From positions 1-5,526 of the forward strand of contig JBJXHC010000024.1 of assembly GCA_046160825.1 (NCBI GenBank): a stretch of DNA of 5,526 bases, read 5' to 3'. A program made the position numbers and the translations under genes. Below are positions 1-5,526 of this stretch, one piece after another (the first letter of the stretch is position 1; every line of letters starts with the position of its first letter). This DNA comes from JBJXHC01 sp046160825 (GTDB lineage Bacteria > Bacteroidota > Ignavibacteria > UBA10030 > UBA6906). The notes under the pieces were generated by a model that saw only the letters and a program-made list of their open reading frames with translations, was not told where the DNA came from and ran no database searches.

Positions 1-72
1 TCGTCCGTGGCAGGATTGTATTTCCCTCCTCATTTCTTTACCATCATATATCAACAAAACAGGCAATCAGGC

Positions 73-1092
73 GTGATCATTCTTGGTATAGAAACATCTT
101 GTGACGAAACCTCGGCCGCAGTGCTTGAAGACGGCAGAGTTCTCTCCAATATTATCTCTTCGCAGCTTGTGCATGCCCGCTACGGCGGTGTTGTACCGGA
201 ACTTGCCTCCCGGGCGCACCAGCGCATGATTATTGATGTCGTGACCGAGGCCCTCACAAAGGCAGGTGTCACCAAACACGATCTTCATGGCATTGCGGCT
301 ACACATGGGCCGGGACTGGTTGGTGCGTTACTCGTCGGGCTGAGCTTCGGAAAGGCGATGTCTTACGGACTTGGCGTGCCTTTCATAGGGGTGAACCACA
401 TGGAAGGCCACTTGTATTCGAACTTCCTACTTGATGAAAGTCCGAACTACCCATTTATCTCCCTTATTGTTTCCGGCGGTCACACGATGCTTGTGCTGGT
501 CGAAGAGCAATTCAAACATCGAGTGCTTGGACAGACGCGTGATGATGCCGCGGGAGAGGCGTTCGACAAAGTTGCAAAGATGCTTGGCCTCGGTTATCCG
601 GGTGGACCGATCATAGACAAGTTAGCGAAAGAAGGCGATCCGCGTGCTGTCGCTTTTCCCAGGGCGTTCATGAAGGATGGTACGTATGATTTCAGCTTCA
701 GCGGCATCAAGACGGCCGTGTTGTATTTTTTACGACAACAAGGACTACTGGATGAAGACGCCAGTATTTCCGCAATCGATCAACAACTTCGAGCAAATAT
801 TTGCGCCAGTTTTCAAGCCTCCGTGGTTGACGTGCTGGTGGAAAAAACCTTCCGTGCGATAACGGAGTTTGGTGTGGAGGATGTAACCATGGCCGGTGGC
901 GTCTCGGCAAATTCACATTTGCGACTAAGGATGAAAGAAGAAGCCACGAAACGCGGCATCCGCTCTTTCTACCCGCCGATTGAGTATTGTATGGACAATG
1001 CCGCGATGATCGGGTATGTTGGATGGATGAAGCTCAAAGACAATGTAACATCAGACTTTGAACTTCCCGCCGTTGCCAATCTCTCCTTATGA
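73..1092 (+). CDS. tsaD: tRNA N6-adenosine threonylcarbamoyltransferase TsaD
   Basis: TsaD transfers the threonylcarbamoyl group from TC-AMP to A37 of tRNAs reading ANN codons, giving t6A. It works in the cytoplasm with TsaB and TsaE. The 339-aa product is of normal family length and is an ASKHA-fold protein. Visible motifs are the N-terminal phosphate loop GIETSCDET (residues 5-13), NHMEGH with metal-ligand histidines 109 and 113, SGGHT (134-138), EAFDKVAKMLGLGYPGGP (162-179), DFSFSGIKTAV (206-216), GGVSAN (275-280) and the third metal ligand Asp308 in CMDNAAM. I chose GTG at 73 because the family begins M-I-L-G-I-E-T-S-C-D-E-T. The frame stays open to a GTG at 7, but those 22 extra residues match nothing in the family. 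An AGG at 61-63 is the only, weak, Shine-Dalgarno candidate. mltG follows after 25 nt, so the two are probably co-transcribed. No key residue is missing and the gene looks intact. Confidence 0.97.
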   Translation: MIILGIETSCDETSAAVLEDGRVLSNIISSQLVHARYGGVVPELASRAHQRMIIDVVTEALTKAGVTKHDLHGIAATHGPGLVGALLVGLSFGKAMSYGLGVPFIGVNHMEGHLYSNFLLDESPNYPFISLIVSGGHTMLVLVEEQFKHRVLGQTRDDAAGEAFDKVAKMLGLGYPGGPIIDKLAKEGDPRAVAFPRAFMKDGTYDFSFSGIKTAVLYFLRQQGLLDEDASISAIDQQLRANICASFQASVVDVLVEKTFRAITEFGVEDVTMAGGVSANSHLRLRMKEEATKRGIRSFYPPIEYCMDNAAMIGYVGWMKLKDNVTSDFELPAVANLSL

Positions 1093-1117
1093 TGAAAGAG
1101 TCTTTGGGATATTGAGA

Positions 1118-2176
1118 ATGAGACGAACTTTCAAAATAGCACTGACCATAGCGATGGCGATTGTCGTATGTCTTTTCGTCGCGTTGTGGCTTGTGTTCTA
1201 CCAATCCAATGATTTCGCCGGCGCTGGGGAGAAGTACTTCACCGTTTCACGAGGACAGACGTTTGCTTTGGCGGTGGATTCTCTTGAAGCTCAAGGGTTG
1301 ATAGAAAACCGTGAGGTATTCATTTTTGTTGCGCGTATTCTTGGCGGAGCAAATAGAATCCAGGTTGGTCGCTACGTATTTCCCAACGGAATCTCCAACA
1401 CCGACCTCTTTCTCTCATTGCGGGAAGGGAAGAGGACGACCCCCATTACTGTTACTCTTCCGGAAGGTCTGCGGTCATCCACACAGGCAAGGATTCTCGG
1501 CCGATTACTCGGGATAGATTCCACCAGATACGTCAACCTTGTACATGATGAAGAATTTGTTCGATCGCTTGGGTTCAATGCGCGGTCGCTGGAAGGGTAT
1601 CTCCTCCCCGAAACATACCGCTTCGCATGGCAGACGCCCGAAGATGAAGTGATCAAACAACTGGTGGGGGAGTTCCGACGATTCTATGACGACTCGCTCC
1701 AGGCGCGCGCACGGGATCTGGGCTGGACCACCAACCAGGTTCTCACGATGGCCTCAATCGTTGAAGGGGAGGCGGTGCTGGATGAAGAGCGCACCAGAAT
1801 CTCCGGAGTCTATCATAACCGCTTACGAACCGGTATGAAGCTGCAGGCCGATCCCACGATTCAGTTCTTGATCGATGGAGGTCCGCGAAGAGTACTGTAT
1901 TCTGATTTGCGGATGGATAACCCGTACAACACGTACCGTTACAGGGGGCTACCGCCGGGCCCTGTGAATAATCCCGGCAAGGCGTCAATCAAAGCGTCGC
2001 TTTTTCCGGAGCAGCACAAGTACTTGTTCTTTGTGGCGAATGGTTTGGGAGGTCACTGGTTCACGACCAATTATTCGGAACACATGAGGTTTGTACGTAA
2101 ATACAGAAAACTCAGGGAGGCGCGTTTGGATCCACTTACACAGGCAGGAAAAAATAAAGGCCTCAATAAGAATTGA
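1118..2176 (+). CDS. mltG: endolytic murein transglycosylase MltG (YceG-like)
   Basis: MltG is an inner-membrane lytic transglycosylase. It cleaves within nascent glycan strands next to the synthases and so limits strand length. The 352-aa product has a short basic N-terminus (MRRTFK), one membrane segment at about residues 5-29, and a LysM-like region at about 40-105. The catalytic YceG domain shows LEGYLLPETY (158-167), ASIVEGEA with the catalytic Glu216 (equivalent to E. coli Glu218), NRL (234-236), LQADPT (242-247), YNTY (270-273), LPPGP (278-282) and GGHWF (311-315). ATG at 1118 is preferred: GGGA at 1106-1109 lies 8 nt upstream and the membrane segment then follows directly. The frame is open to a TTG at 1058 inside tsaD, but that would add 20 residues unlike the family. 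The last codons and the TGA stop lie inside a perfect hairpin. The basic tail (KNKGLNKN) is therefore partly dictated by that hairpin sequence. Confidence 0.95.
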   Translation: MRRTFKIALTIAMAIVVCLFVALWLVFYQSNDFAGAGEKYFTVSRGQTFALAVDSLEAQGLIENREVFIFVARILGGANRIQVGRYVFPNGISNTDLFLSLREGKRTTPITVTLPEGLRSSTQARILGRLLGIDSTRYVNLVHDEEFVRSLGFNARSLEGYLLPETYRFAWQTPEDEVIKQLVGEFRRFYDDSLQARARDLGWTTNQVLTMASIVEGEAVLDEERTRISGVYHNRLRTGMKLQADPTIQFLIDGGPRRVLYSDLRMDNPYNTYRYRGLPPGPVNNPGKASIKASLFPEQHKYLFFVANGLGGHWFTTNYSEHMRFVRKYRKLREARLDPLTQAGKNKGLNKN

Positions 2177-2183
2177 GGCCTTT
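2156..2183. terminator. 12-bp perfect hairpin overlapping the mltG stop codon, probable transcription terminator
   Basis: AAAGGCCTCAAT (2156-2167) pairs perfectly with ATTGAGGCCTTT (2172-2183) around the 4-nt loop AAGA. The mltG TGA (2174-2176) is in the right arm. On the + strand the stem ends in only three T residues before CGCGC, a poor U-tract. On the - strand the same stem ends in TTT and runs on into ATTTTTT (complement of 2149-2155), a good U-tract. It may act in both directions, but sequence alone predicts stronger intrinsic termination for leftward (-) transcription. Confidence 0.72.
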
Positions 2184-2371
2184 CGCGCAATGCAGGCACT
2201 TCCCTTCAATCATTCATCACTGCCCGTACCTGCAAATAAAGTCCGGGCCCGACTGGAACTTCTGTCGCAATGACCCACCATCAACACGACCTCATCACCA
2301 TCACCCGTCCCAGGCGGACCCTGGTTCTCTCTCTTTGAAAACCACTCACAGTGTATAACCTATTCTCTCTT
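2184..2371. other. non-coding interval between mltG and the Ig-like lipoprotein gene
   Basis: No credible gene is visible here. The + strand has a C-rich, G-poor segment at 2271-2310 (20 C, 3 G in 40 nt), which resembles a Rho utilisation site. There is also an 8-bp GC palindrome CGGGCCCG (2244-2251) and a weak 5-bp hairpin, CCAGG (2310-2314) with CCTGG (2320-2324), followed by the pyrimidine run TTCTCTCTCTTT. The promoter of the downstream lipoprotein gene should lie near the right end. TTGAAA (2335-2340) and TATAAC (2354-2359) are present, but their 13-bp spacing is too short for a standard sigma-70 promoter, so I do not call one. Confidence 0.5.
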
Positions 2372-2378
2372 GGAAAGG
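2372..2378 (+). promoter_or_regulatory. ribosome binding site deciding the GTG start of the Ig-like lipoprotein
   Basis: GGAAAGG lies 6 nt upstream of GTG at 2385. This purine-rich Shine-Dalgarno-like run overlaps the alternative in-frame TTG at 2370, so the TTG cannot use it. The GTG start gives a compact signal peptide beginning M-L-D-K-K-K. Confidence 0.65.
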
Positions 2379-2384
2379 TTCCAC

Positions 2385-4088
2385 GTGTTAGATAAAAAGA
2401 AATTCATCTTCGTCCTGCTGGGTTTGCCACTCTGTGTCTGGCTGATGCATTGTGCAGGCCAGGTTCCTCCGTCGGGTGGGCCTCAGGATACCATCCCTCC
2501 GGAGATCATTTTCACTCATCCTCCCAACAACGCTGTCAATGTTCAAACGGACAGGATCGTCATCGAGTTCAGCGAATACGTCGAAAGACGAACGATGGAA
2601 GAATCGATCTTCATCTCCCCGTATGTTGGCGATCTGGAATTTGATTGGGGAAGCACGGACGTGACCATAATGTTCTCGGAGGCATTGCGCGAGAATCTCA
2701 CGTATGTGGTGAATGTGGGAACGGATGTCATCGACCGTAGGGCGAAGAATCGGATGGCGGCAGGGTTTACGCTTGCGTTTTCGACAGGGGATTCGATTGA
2801 CCAGGGGGCTATCAGTGGGATGGTGTTCGATGAGAAGCCCGAGGGCATCATGGTGTTTGCCTACATTCTCGACCGCATGAATCCCGATTCACTCAACCCC
2901 GCCGTCCTCCGTCCCGACTATATTATGCAAACCGGAAAGGGAGGAAACTTCACGCTCTCGAATGTAGCTCTTGGTCATTACCGGTTATTTGCGGTGAGAG
3001 ACGAATACCGCGACCTCATCTACAACATACAGATCGACCAATACGGGGTTTCAACGAGAGATGTCATCATCACAGCAGCGCAACAGCGTGCCGAGAACGT
3101 TTGGTTTCGCATGGCCAAAGAGGATACCTCCCGCCCATTCCTGACTTCAGCGACATCCCTGAACCGGTCAACGCTGCGTGTGAGTTTCAGCGAGCCAATT
3201 GACTCGGTGGCCTTCGCGCAGGCGGTGTTCACACTGACGGATACGATGGGCAGTAATGAGGTTCCGATCCGGCTCGCATACCTTCAGCGCAACGGTTTCA
3301 TGACGGCGGGTATCATTAGCGGCATGCCTCTGGATAGTGGTGCGTCGTACCGCATCTCCGTGCAAAACGTGATTGATCGGGCAGGCAATCCGCTCGATTC
3401 AATGAATGCAAGCATGACGTTTGTTGCCGCCGGCGGATTGGATACTTTGAGTCCCACACTTTCTTTTATTGAGATGCGCGACAGTTTGCGGGATCATCCG
3501 TTGGCACAACCGATACTGTTATCCTTTTCCGAGCCTGTGGACCATCAGCCTCTGGAGGGAGCAATGCAATTGCGGGATGGTGAGAACCTGATCCCGGCAG
3601 AACTTCGCTGGTTCAATGCGACCGATTGTGCAATCGTTCCTGTTGAGCAACTGAAAAGCAAAACGTGGTATCAAGTTAGCATCCATTTGGATTCTGCACG
3701 GGACATGCACGGCAACCGGGGCGCAGACTCAACGGTGATCGTAAGGTTCGAGACACGTGACCTTCGTTTAACAGGAACAATTGAAGGCACGGTAGTTGAT
3801 GTGGATGATGGCGCGACCGGGACCATTATGATAACAGCGACGAGCATTGGTGTGCCTTCACCTGAAACACGTGAGATGGCGCTCGCAAAGCCCGGGATAT
3901 TTATAATTGATCAATTGCCCGAAGGCAGGTACACACTGCAAGCGTTCCGCGATGCAGATAGTTCGCGCAGCTACACGTACGGTTTGCCATTTCCCTTCGC
4001 GCCGGCAGAAAGATTCACCGTTGCCGGAGATACGGCGAAAGTGCGGGCACGCTGGAATGTGGAGGGAGTGTTGCTGCGGTTCCGCTAG
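2385..4088 (+). CDS. predicted lipoprotein with three Ig-like Big_5 modules and two carboxypeptidase-regulatory-like domains
   Basis: The 567-aa product begins with a lipoprotein-type signal peptide: KKK, a hydrophobic core, then LMHC with Cys23 as the likely lipidated residue. The mature start, CAGQVPPSGGPQDTIPP, is the hallmark of a widespread Bacteroidota-type Ig-like lipoprotein family of unknown function. The domain order inferred by eye is Big_5-1 (about 34-136), a beta domain with ISGMVFD...GNFTLSNVALGHYRLFAVRD (about 141-245), Big_5-2 (about 247-350), Big_5-3 (about 352-458), and a second beta domain with IEGTVVD...GIFIIDQLPEGRYTLQAFRD (about 464-567). Each Big_5 module carries the strand motif hydrophobic-x-F-S-E (IEFSEY, VSFSEP, LSFSEP). 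The second and third also have a late D-x-x-G-N turn. The protein is probably anchored in the envelope; its ligand is unknown. The GTG start is favoured by GGAAAGG 6 nt upstream. The gene stands alone on its strand and converges on a SPOR gene 5 bp away. Confidence 0.88.
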   Translation: MLDKKKFIFVLLGLPLCVWLMHCAGQVPPSGGPQDTIPPEIIFTHPPNNAVNVQTDRIVIEFSEYVERRTMEESIFISPYVGDLEFDWGSTDVTIMFSEALRENLTYVVNVGTDVIDRRAKNRMAAGFTLAFSTGDSIDQGAISGMVFDEKPEGIMVFAYILDRMNPDSLNPAVLRPDYIMQTGKGGNFTLSNVALGHYRLFAVRDEYRDLIYNIQIDQYGVSTRDVIITAAQQRAENVWFRMAKEDTSRPFLTSATSLNRSTLRVSFSEPIDSVAFAQAVFTLTDTMGSNEVPIRLAYLQRNGFMTAGIISGMPLDSGASYRISVQNVIDRAGNPLDSMNASMTFVAAGGLDTLSPTLSFIEMRDSLRDHPLAQPILLSFSEPVDHQPLEGAMQLRDGENLIPAELRWFNATDCAIVPVEQLKSKTWYQVSIHLDSARDMHGNRGADSTVIVRFETRDLRLTGTIEGTVVDVDDGATGTIMITATSIGVPSPETREMALAKPGIFIIDQLPEGRYTLQAFRDADSSRSYTYGLPFPFAPAERFTVAGDTAKVRARWNVEGVLLRFR

Positions 4089-4093
4089 GAGAG

Positions 4094-4636
4094 TTATTCT
4101 TTTGGCGGTTGGTCGACGGGAACGACCGAGCGTGGCGGCAGATTCTTGTATACTCTTTCTGGAACGATCCACGCATCTTTGTGTCCGGCATCCTTCAAGA
4201 ATTTTGCAAACCTGTCCGCTTCGTACCTTGTCAGGAAATCTCCTCCCCGCAATTTGTACGTCGGCGGATCGTATACAACATAAAACCACTGGTCTGTAAA
4301 CCGCTGCTCGACTTCCGCCTTCATTGCATTGGCATCGTCGATGTTGTTCGATGAGAATATCTGGACGCGAAAGCCTGAAACAAATTCCAATGGAACGGAG
4401 GTCTTCGGCAAATGCGGTGCTTCGCTCACGGGTTGATTCGAAACTTGTGTGGAGACGGCAGCCACTGGATCAGGATCGAAGTCCGATGGCCGGAAGCCCT
4501 TCTCGTACCGACGCGCCTCTTCGATGTAATCGGCTTCAGATGAACTGCTGCCTGTGGATGCCCCGCATCCAGTCAACCACAATACTGGAATGAGCAGCGT
4601 GCAATAAAAACCTATCGTGCGAGTTGAACGACCCAT
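4094..4636 (-). CDS. SPOR-domain lipoprotein (second of a tandem pair)
   Basis: This 180-aa product has a lipoprotein signal peptide (residues 1-23) ending in the canonical lipobox LTGC, with Cys24 as the lipid site. A low-complexity Ser/Pro linker (about 25-84) follows, then a C-terminal SPOR domain (about 86-158) running from GFRVQIFSS through YKLRGGDFLTRYEAD to HKDAWIV. A basic/Pro tail ends the protein. SPOR domains bind glycan strands stripped of stem peptides and often localise proteins to division sites; that role is inferred from the family. ATG at 4636 is the only reasonable start. It lies inside the 3' end of the upstream SPOR gene (25-nt overlap), with AAGGA just 3 nt before it, which suggests translational coupling. 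Its TAA is 5 bp from the stop of the convergent Ig-like lipoprotein gene. It has no enzymatic domain, so it is not RlpA or an amidase. Confidence 0.91.
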   Translation of the reverse strand: MGRSTRTIGFYCTLLIPVLWLTGCGASTGSSSSEADYIEEARRYEKGFRPSDFDPDPVAAVSTQVSNQPVSEAPHLPKTSVPLEFVSGFRVQIFSSNNIDDANAMKAEVEQRFTDQWFYVVYDPPTYKLRGGDFLTRYEADRFAKFLKDAGHKDAWIVPERVYKNLPPRSVVPVDQPPKE

Positions 4637-5088
4637 GCGTCCTTGTAATCGTTGGGAAAGTTACTGACCATTTTTTGCATGAATTTATATGCAGCTTCCC
4701 TGGACTCGAAGAAGCCGATGCGGATTTGGTACATGGCGACGGAGGAGTTATAGTCGTTGAAGACCGGCAAGCGATACCGCTCCCGCGCAAGCGTTTGTAT
4801 TTTGGAGGCGTTCTGTGGATCCTTGTAAGCCCCAATTTGAATCATGAATCGGATTTCCGCGGGGAGAGATGAATCCGCCGGCTGAATGGCTGGCGGAGTA
4901 TTTGTCGTTATCACCGTGTCAGTACTTGTTTGAAACGACAACGCCGGATCGGGTGGCTTGACCACAGGTTGTTCATACACAATCGGCGGTGGTGGTGTGT
5001 CCTGCTGCGCCTCTTCAATCGGACCACACGCCGGGATCAACGCCACGAGAACATACAACACTCCAAGCGTCTGACCCGGGTGTCTCAC
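4612..5088 (-). CDS. SPOR-domain lipoprotein (first of a tandem pair)
   Basis: This 158-aa product has a short signal peptide (MRHPGQTLGVLYVLVALIPAC) with a slightly unusual lipobox, IPAC, and Cys21 as the likely lipidated residue. A Pro-rich linker (about 25-77, including DTPPPPIVYEQP and VKPPDP) spans outward. The C-terminal SPOR domain (about 78-155) runs from RFMIQIGAYKDPQNASK through YQIRIGFFESREAAY to DYKDAWVV and is very typical of the family. The frame is open further upstream, to 5211, but that stretch overlaps deoC in another frame and would bury the signal peptide. GTG at 5088 has AAGGG 8 nt upstream and starts 1 nt after the deoC stop. Expected role: envelope lipoprotein binding denuded peptidoglycan. 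The partner is unknown. Confidence 0.92.
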   Translation of the reverse strand: MRHPGQTLGVLYVLVALIPACGPIEEAQQDTPPPPIVYEQPVVKPPDPALSFQTSTDTVITTNTPPAIQPADSSLPAEIRFMIQIGAYKDPQNASKIQTLARERYRLPVFNDYNSSVAMYQIRIGFFESREAAYKFMQKMVSNFPNDYKDAWVVQLAR

Positions 5089-5089
5089 G

Positions 5090-5526
5090 CTAATATCCCT
5101 TCGTTGCTTCGGCAGGTTCGCCCATAACAATCTTGACGCTCGCGCTGGCCCCGATTCTGTCCGCCCCGCTTGCCACCATCGCAATCGCATCTTCGCGGCT
5201 GCGTACGCCACCGGATGCCTTCACGCCCATGGCGCTGCCGACGACTCGTCGCATTAAGGCGATGTCTCCGGCTGTCGCGCCTCCTTTGCCAAACCCTGTC
5301 GATGTCTTCACAAAGTCGGCACCCGCGCGTTTGCAGAGTACACAGGCTTTCACCTTTTCCTCGTCGGTAAGGAATCCGGTCTCAAGAATCACTTTTGACA
5401 GTACGCGGTAGCGTTTTGCGGTACTGACGACGGCAAAGATATCATTCTCGACATACTCATATTGTCCTGACTTCAACATGCCGATGTTCATCACCATATC
5501 CACTTCCTGCGCGCCGTCTCTGATTG
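5090..5526 (-). CDS. deoC: deoxyribose-phosphate aldolase DeoC, N-terminus cut by the window edge
   Basis: DeoC cleaves 2-deoxy-D-ribose 5-phosphate to glyceraldehyde 3-phosphate and acetaldehyde in the cytoplasm, during deoxynucleoside catabolism. It is a class I (Schiff-base) TIM-barrel aldolase. About 145 residues are visible, and the frame stays open through the right edge (I-R-D-G-A-Q-E-V-D-M-V-M-N-I-G), so roughly the first third is missing. Visible motifs are EVDMV with the active-site Asp (5498-5500), KVILETGFLTDEEK, ADFVKTSTGF with the Schiff-base Lys (5306-5308), and GVKASGGVR with the second catalytic Lys (5219-5221). ADRIGAS, the phosphate-binding end of the barrel, follows. The C-terminus KIVMGEPAEATKGY ends at TAG (5090-5092). 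It is the first visible gene of an operon with two SPOR lipoproteins, 1 nt upstream of the next start. No deo-type neighbours (deoA, deoB, deoD) are in view. Confidence 0.96.
   Translation of the reverse strand, partial: IRDGAQEVDMVMNIGMLKSGQYEYVENDIFAVVSTAKRYRVLSKVILETGFLTDEEKVKACVLCKRAGADFVKTSTGFGKGGATAGDIALMRRVVGSAMGVKASGGVRSREDAIAMVASGADRIGASASVKIVMGEPAEATKGY
5097..5101 (-). promoter_or_regulatory. ribosome binding site of the first SPOR gene, inside the deoC 3' end
   Basis: Read on the - strand, AAGGG lies 8 nt before the GTG at 5088 and falls within the Lys-Gly codons of the deoC C-terminus (T-K-G-Y-stop). It supports the short GTG start over the longer open frame and suggests translation coupled to deoC. 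Confidence 0.65.

Noticed and set aside
16..44. Possible promoter TTGTAT (16-21) with TACCAT (39-44), 17-bp spacer, upstream of tsaD
   Set aside because: The spacing is right, but only 3/6 and 4/6 consensus matches are present. This is too weak to call, and the upstream gene context is outside the window.
7..72. N-terminal extension of TsaD from a GTG at 7
   Set aside because: The 22 extra residues are not found in TsaD proteins, which begin at the I-L-G-I-E-T-S strand. GTG at 73 gives the usual length. The stretch is more likely 5' untranslated sequence.
2270..2338. 22-codon ORF (M-T-H-H-Q-H-D-L...) that could be a leader peptide
   Set aside because: There is no Shine-Dalgarno sequence at a proper distance, no run of one amino acid, no attenuator following it, and the downstream gene is not a biosynthetic one. 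Best explained by the C-rich base composition.
2335..2359. TTGAAA and TATAAC as a promoter for the Ig-like lipoprotein gene
   Set aside because: The 13-bp spacing is too short for a sigma-70 promoter, and it does not fit the Bacteroidota-type TAnnTTTG -7 element either.
3858..4289. 143-codon open frame on the - strand spanning the convergent junction
   Set aside because: It overlaps two well-supported genes in other frames, is Cys/Arg-rich with no recognisable domain, and has the look of a shadow frame.
5089..5211. Longer start for the first SPOR lipoprotein at 5211
   Set aside because: It would add 41 basic residues ahead of a clear signal peptide and overlap deoC by about 120 nt. GTG at 5088 has a good ribosome site and fits the lipoprotein layout.

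Overview
This is an ordinary-looking bacterial chromosomal segment of moderate GC content (about half, judged by eye) that is densely packed with genes. It holds six protein-coding genes: three on the + strand (left) and three on the - strand (right), meeting tail to tail near 4090. No tRNA, rRNA, CRISPR array, insertion sequence or phage gene is visible. The best lineage hints are the large lipoprotein, whose mature N-terminus reads C-A-x-x-x-P-P-S-G-G-P-x-D-T-I-P-P and which is built from Ig-like (Big_5) modules, and the pair of short SPOR-domain lipoproteins. Both are typical of the Bacteroidota/Chlorobiota/Ignavibacteria group. That placement is inference from protein style, not from a marker phylogeny.

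Left part (73-2176, + strand): tsaD encodes the tRNA threonylcarbamoyladenosine (t6A) transferase subunit. It is followed after 25 nt by mltG, a membrane-anchored endolytic peptidoglycan transglycosylase. A perfect 12-bp hairpin (2156-2183) overlaps the mltG stop codon. It is followed by a 208-bp non-coding interval with a C-rich, G-poor stretch.

Middle (2385-4088, + strand): a 567-aa predicted lipoprotein alternates Ig-like Big_5 modules with two carboxypeptidase-regulatory-like beta domains. Its function is unknown; it is probably a cell-envelope structural or binding protein.

Right part (4094-5526, - strand): a tight operon reads right to left. deoC (deoxyribose-phosphate aldolase) has its N-terminus beyond the right edge. 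After 1 nt comes a 158-aa SPOR lipoprotein, and then, overlapping it by 25 nt, a 180-aa SPOR lipoprotein. This operon converges on the Ig-like lipoprotein gene with only 5 bp between the two stop codons and no visible terminator.

Functionally, four of the six genes act at the cell envelope: MltG cuts glycan strands, the SPOR domains are expected to bind denuded glycan, and the Ig-like lipoprotein is probably envelope-anchored. tsaD and deoC are housekeeping genes of translation and nucleoside catabolism. I found no convincing new system. The points most worth checking are the transcript-end arrangement (a hairpin with its T-tract on the 'wrong' strand, a rut-like region, and a terminator-less convergent junction) and the deoC-SPOR-SPOR coupling.
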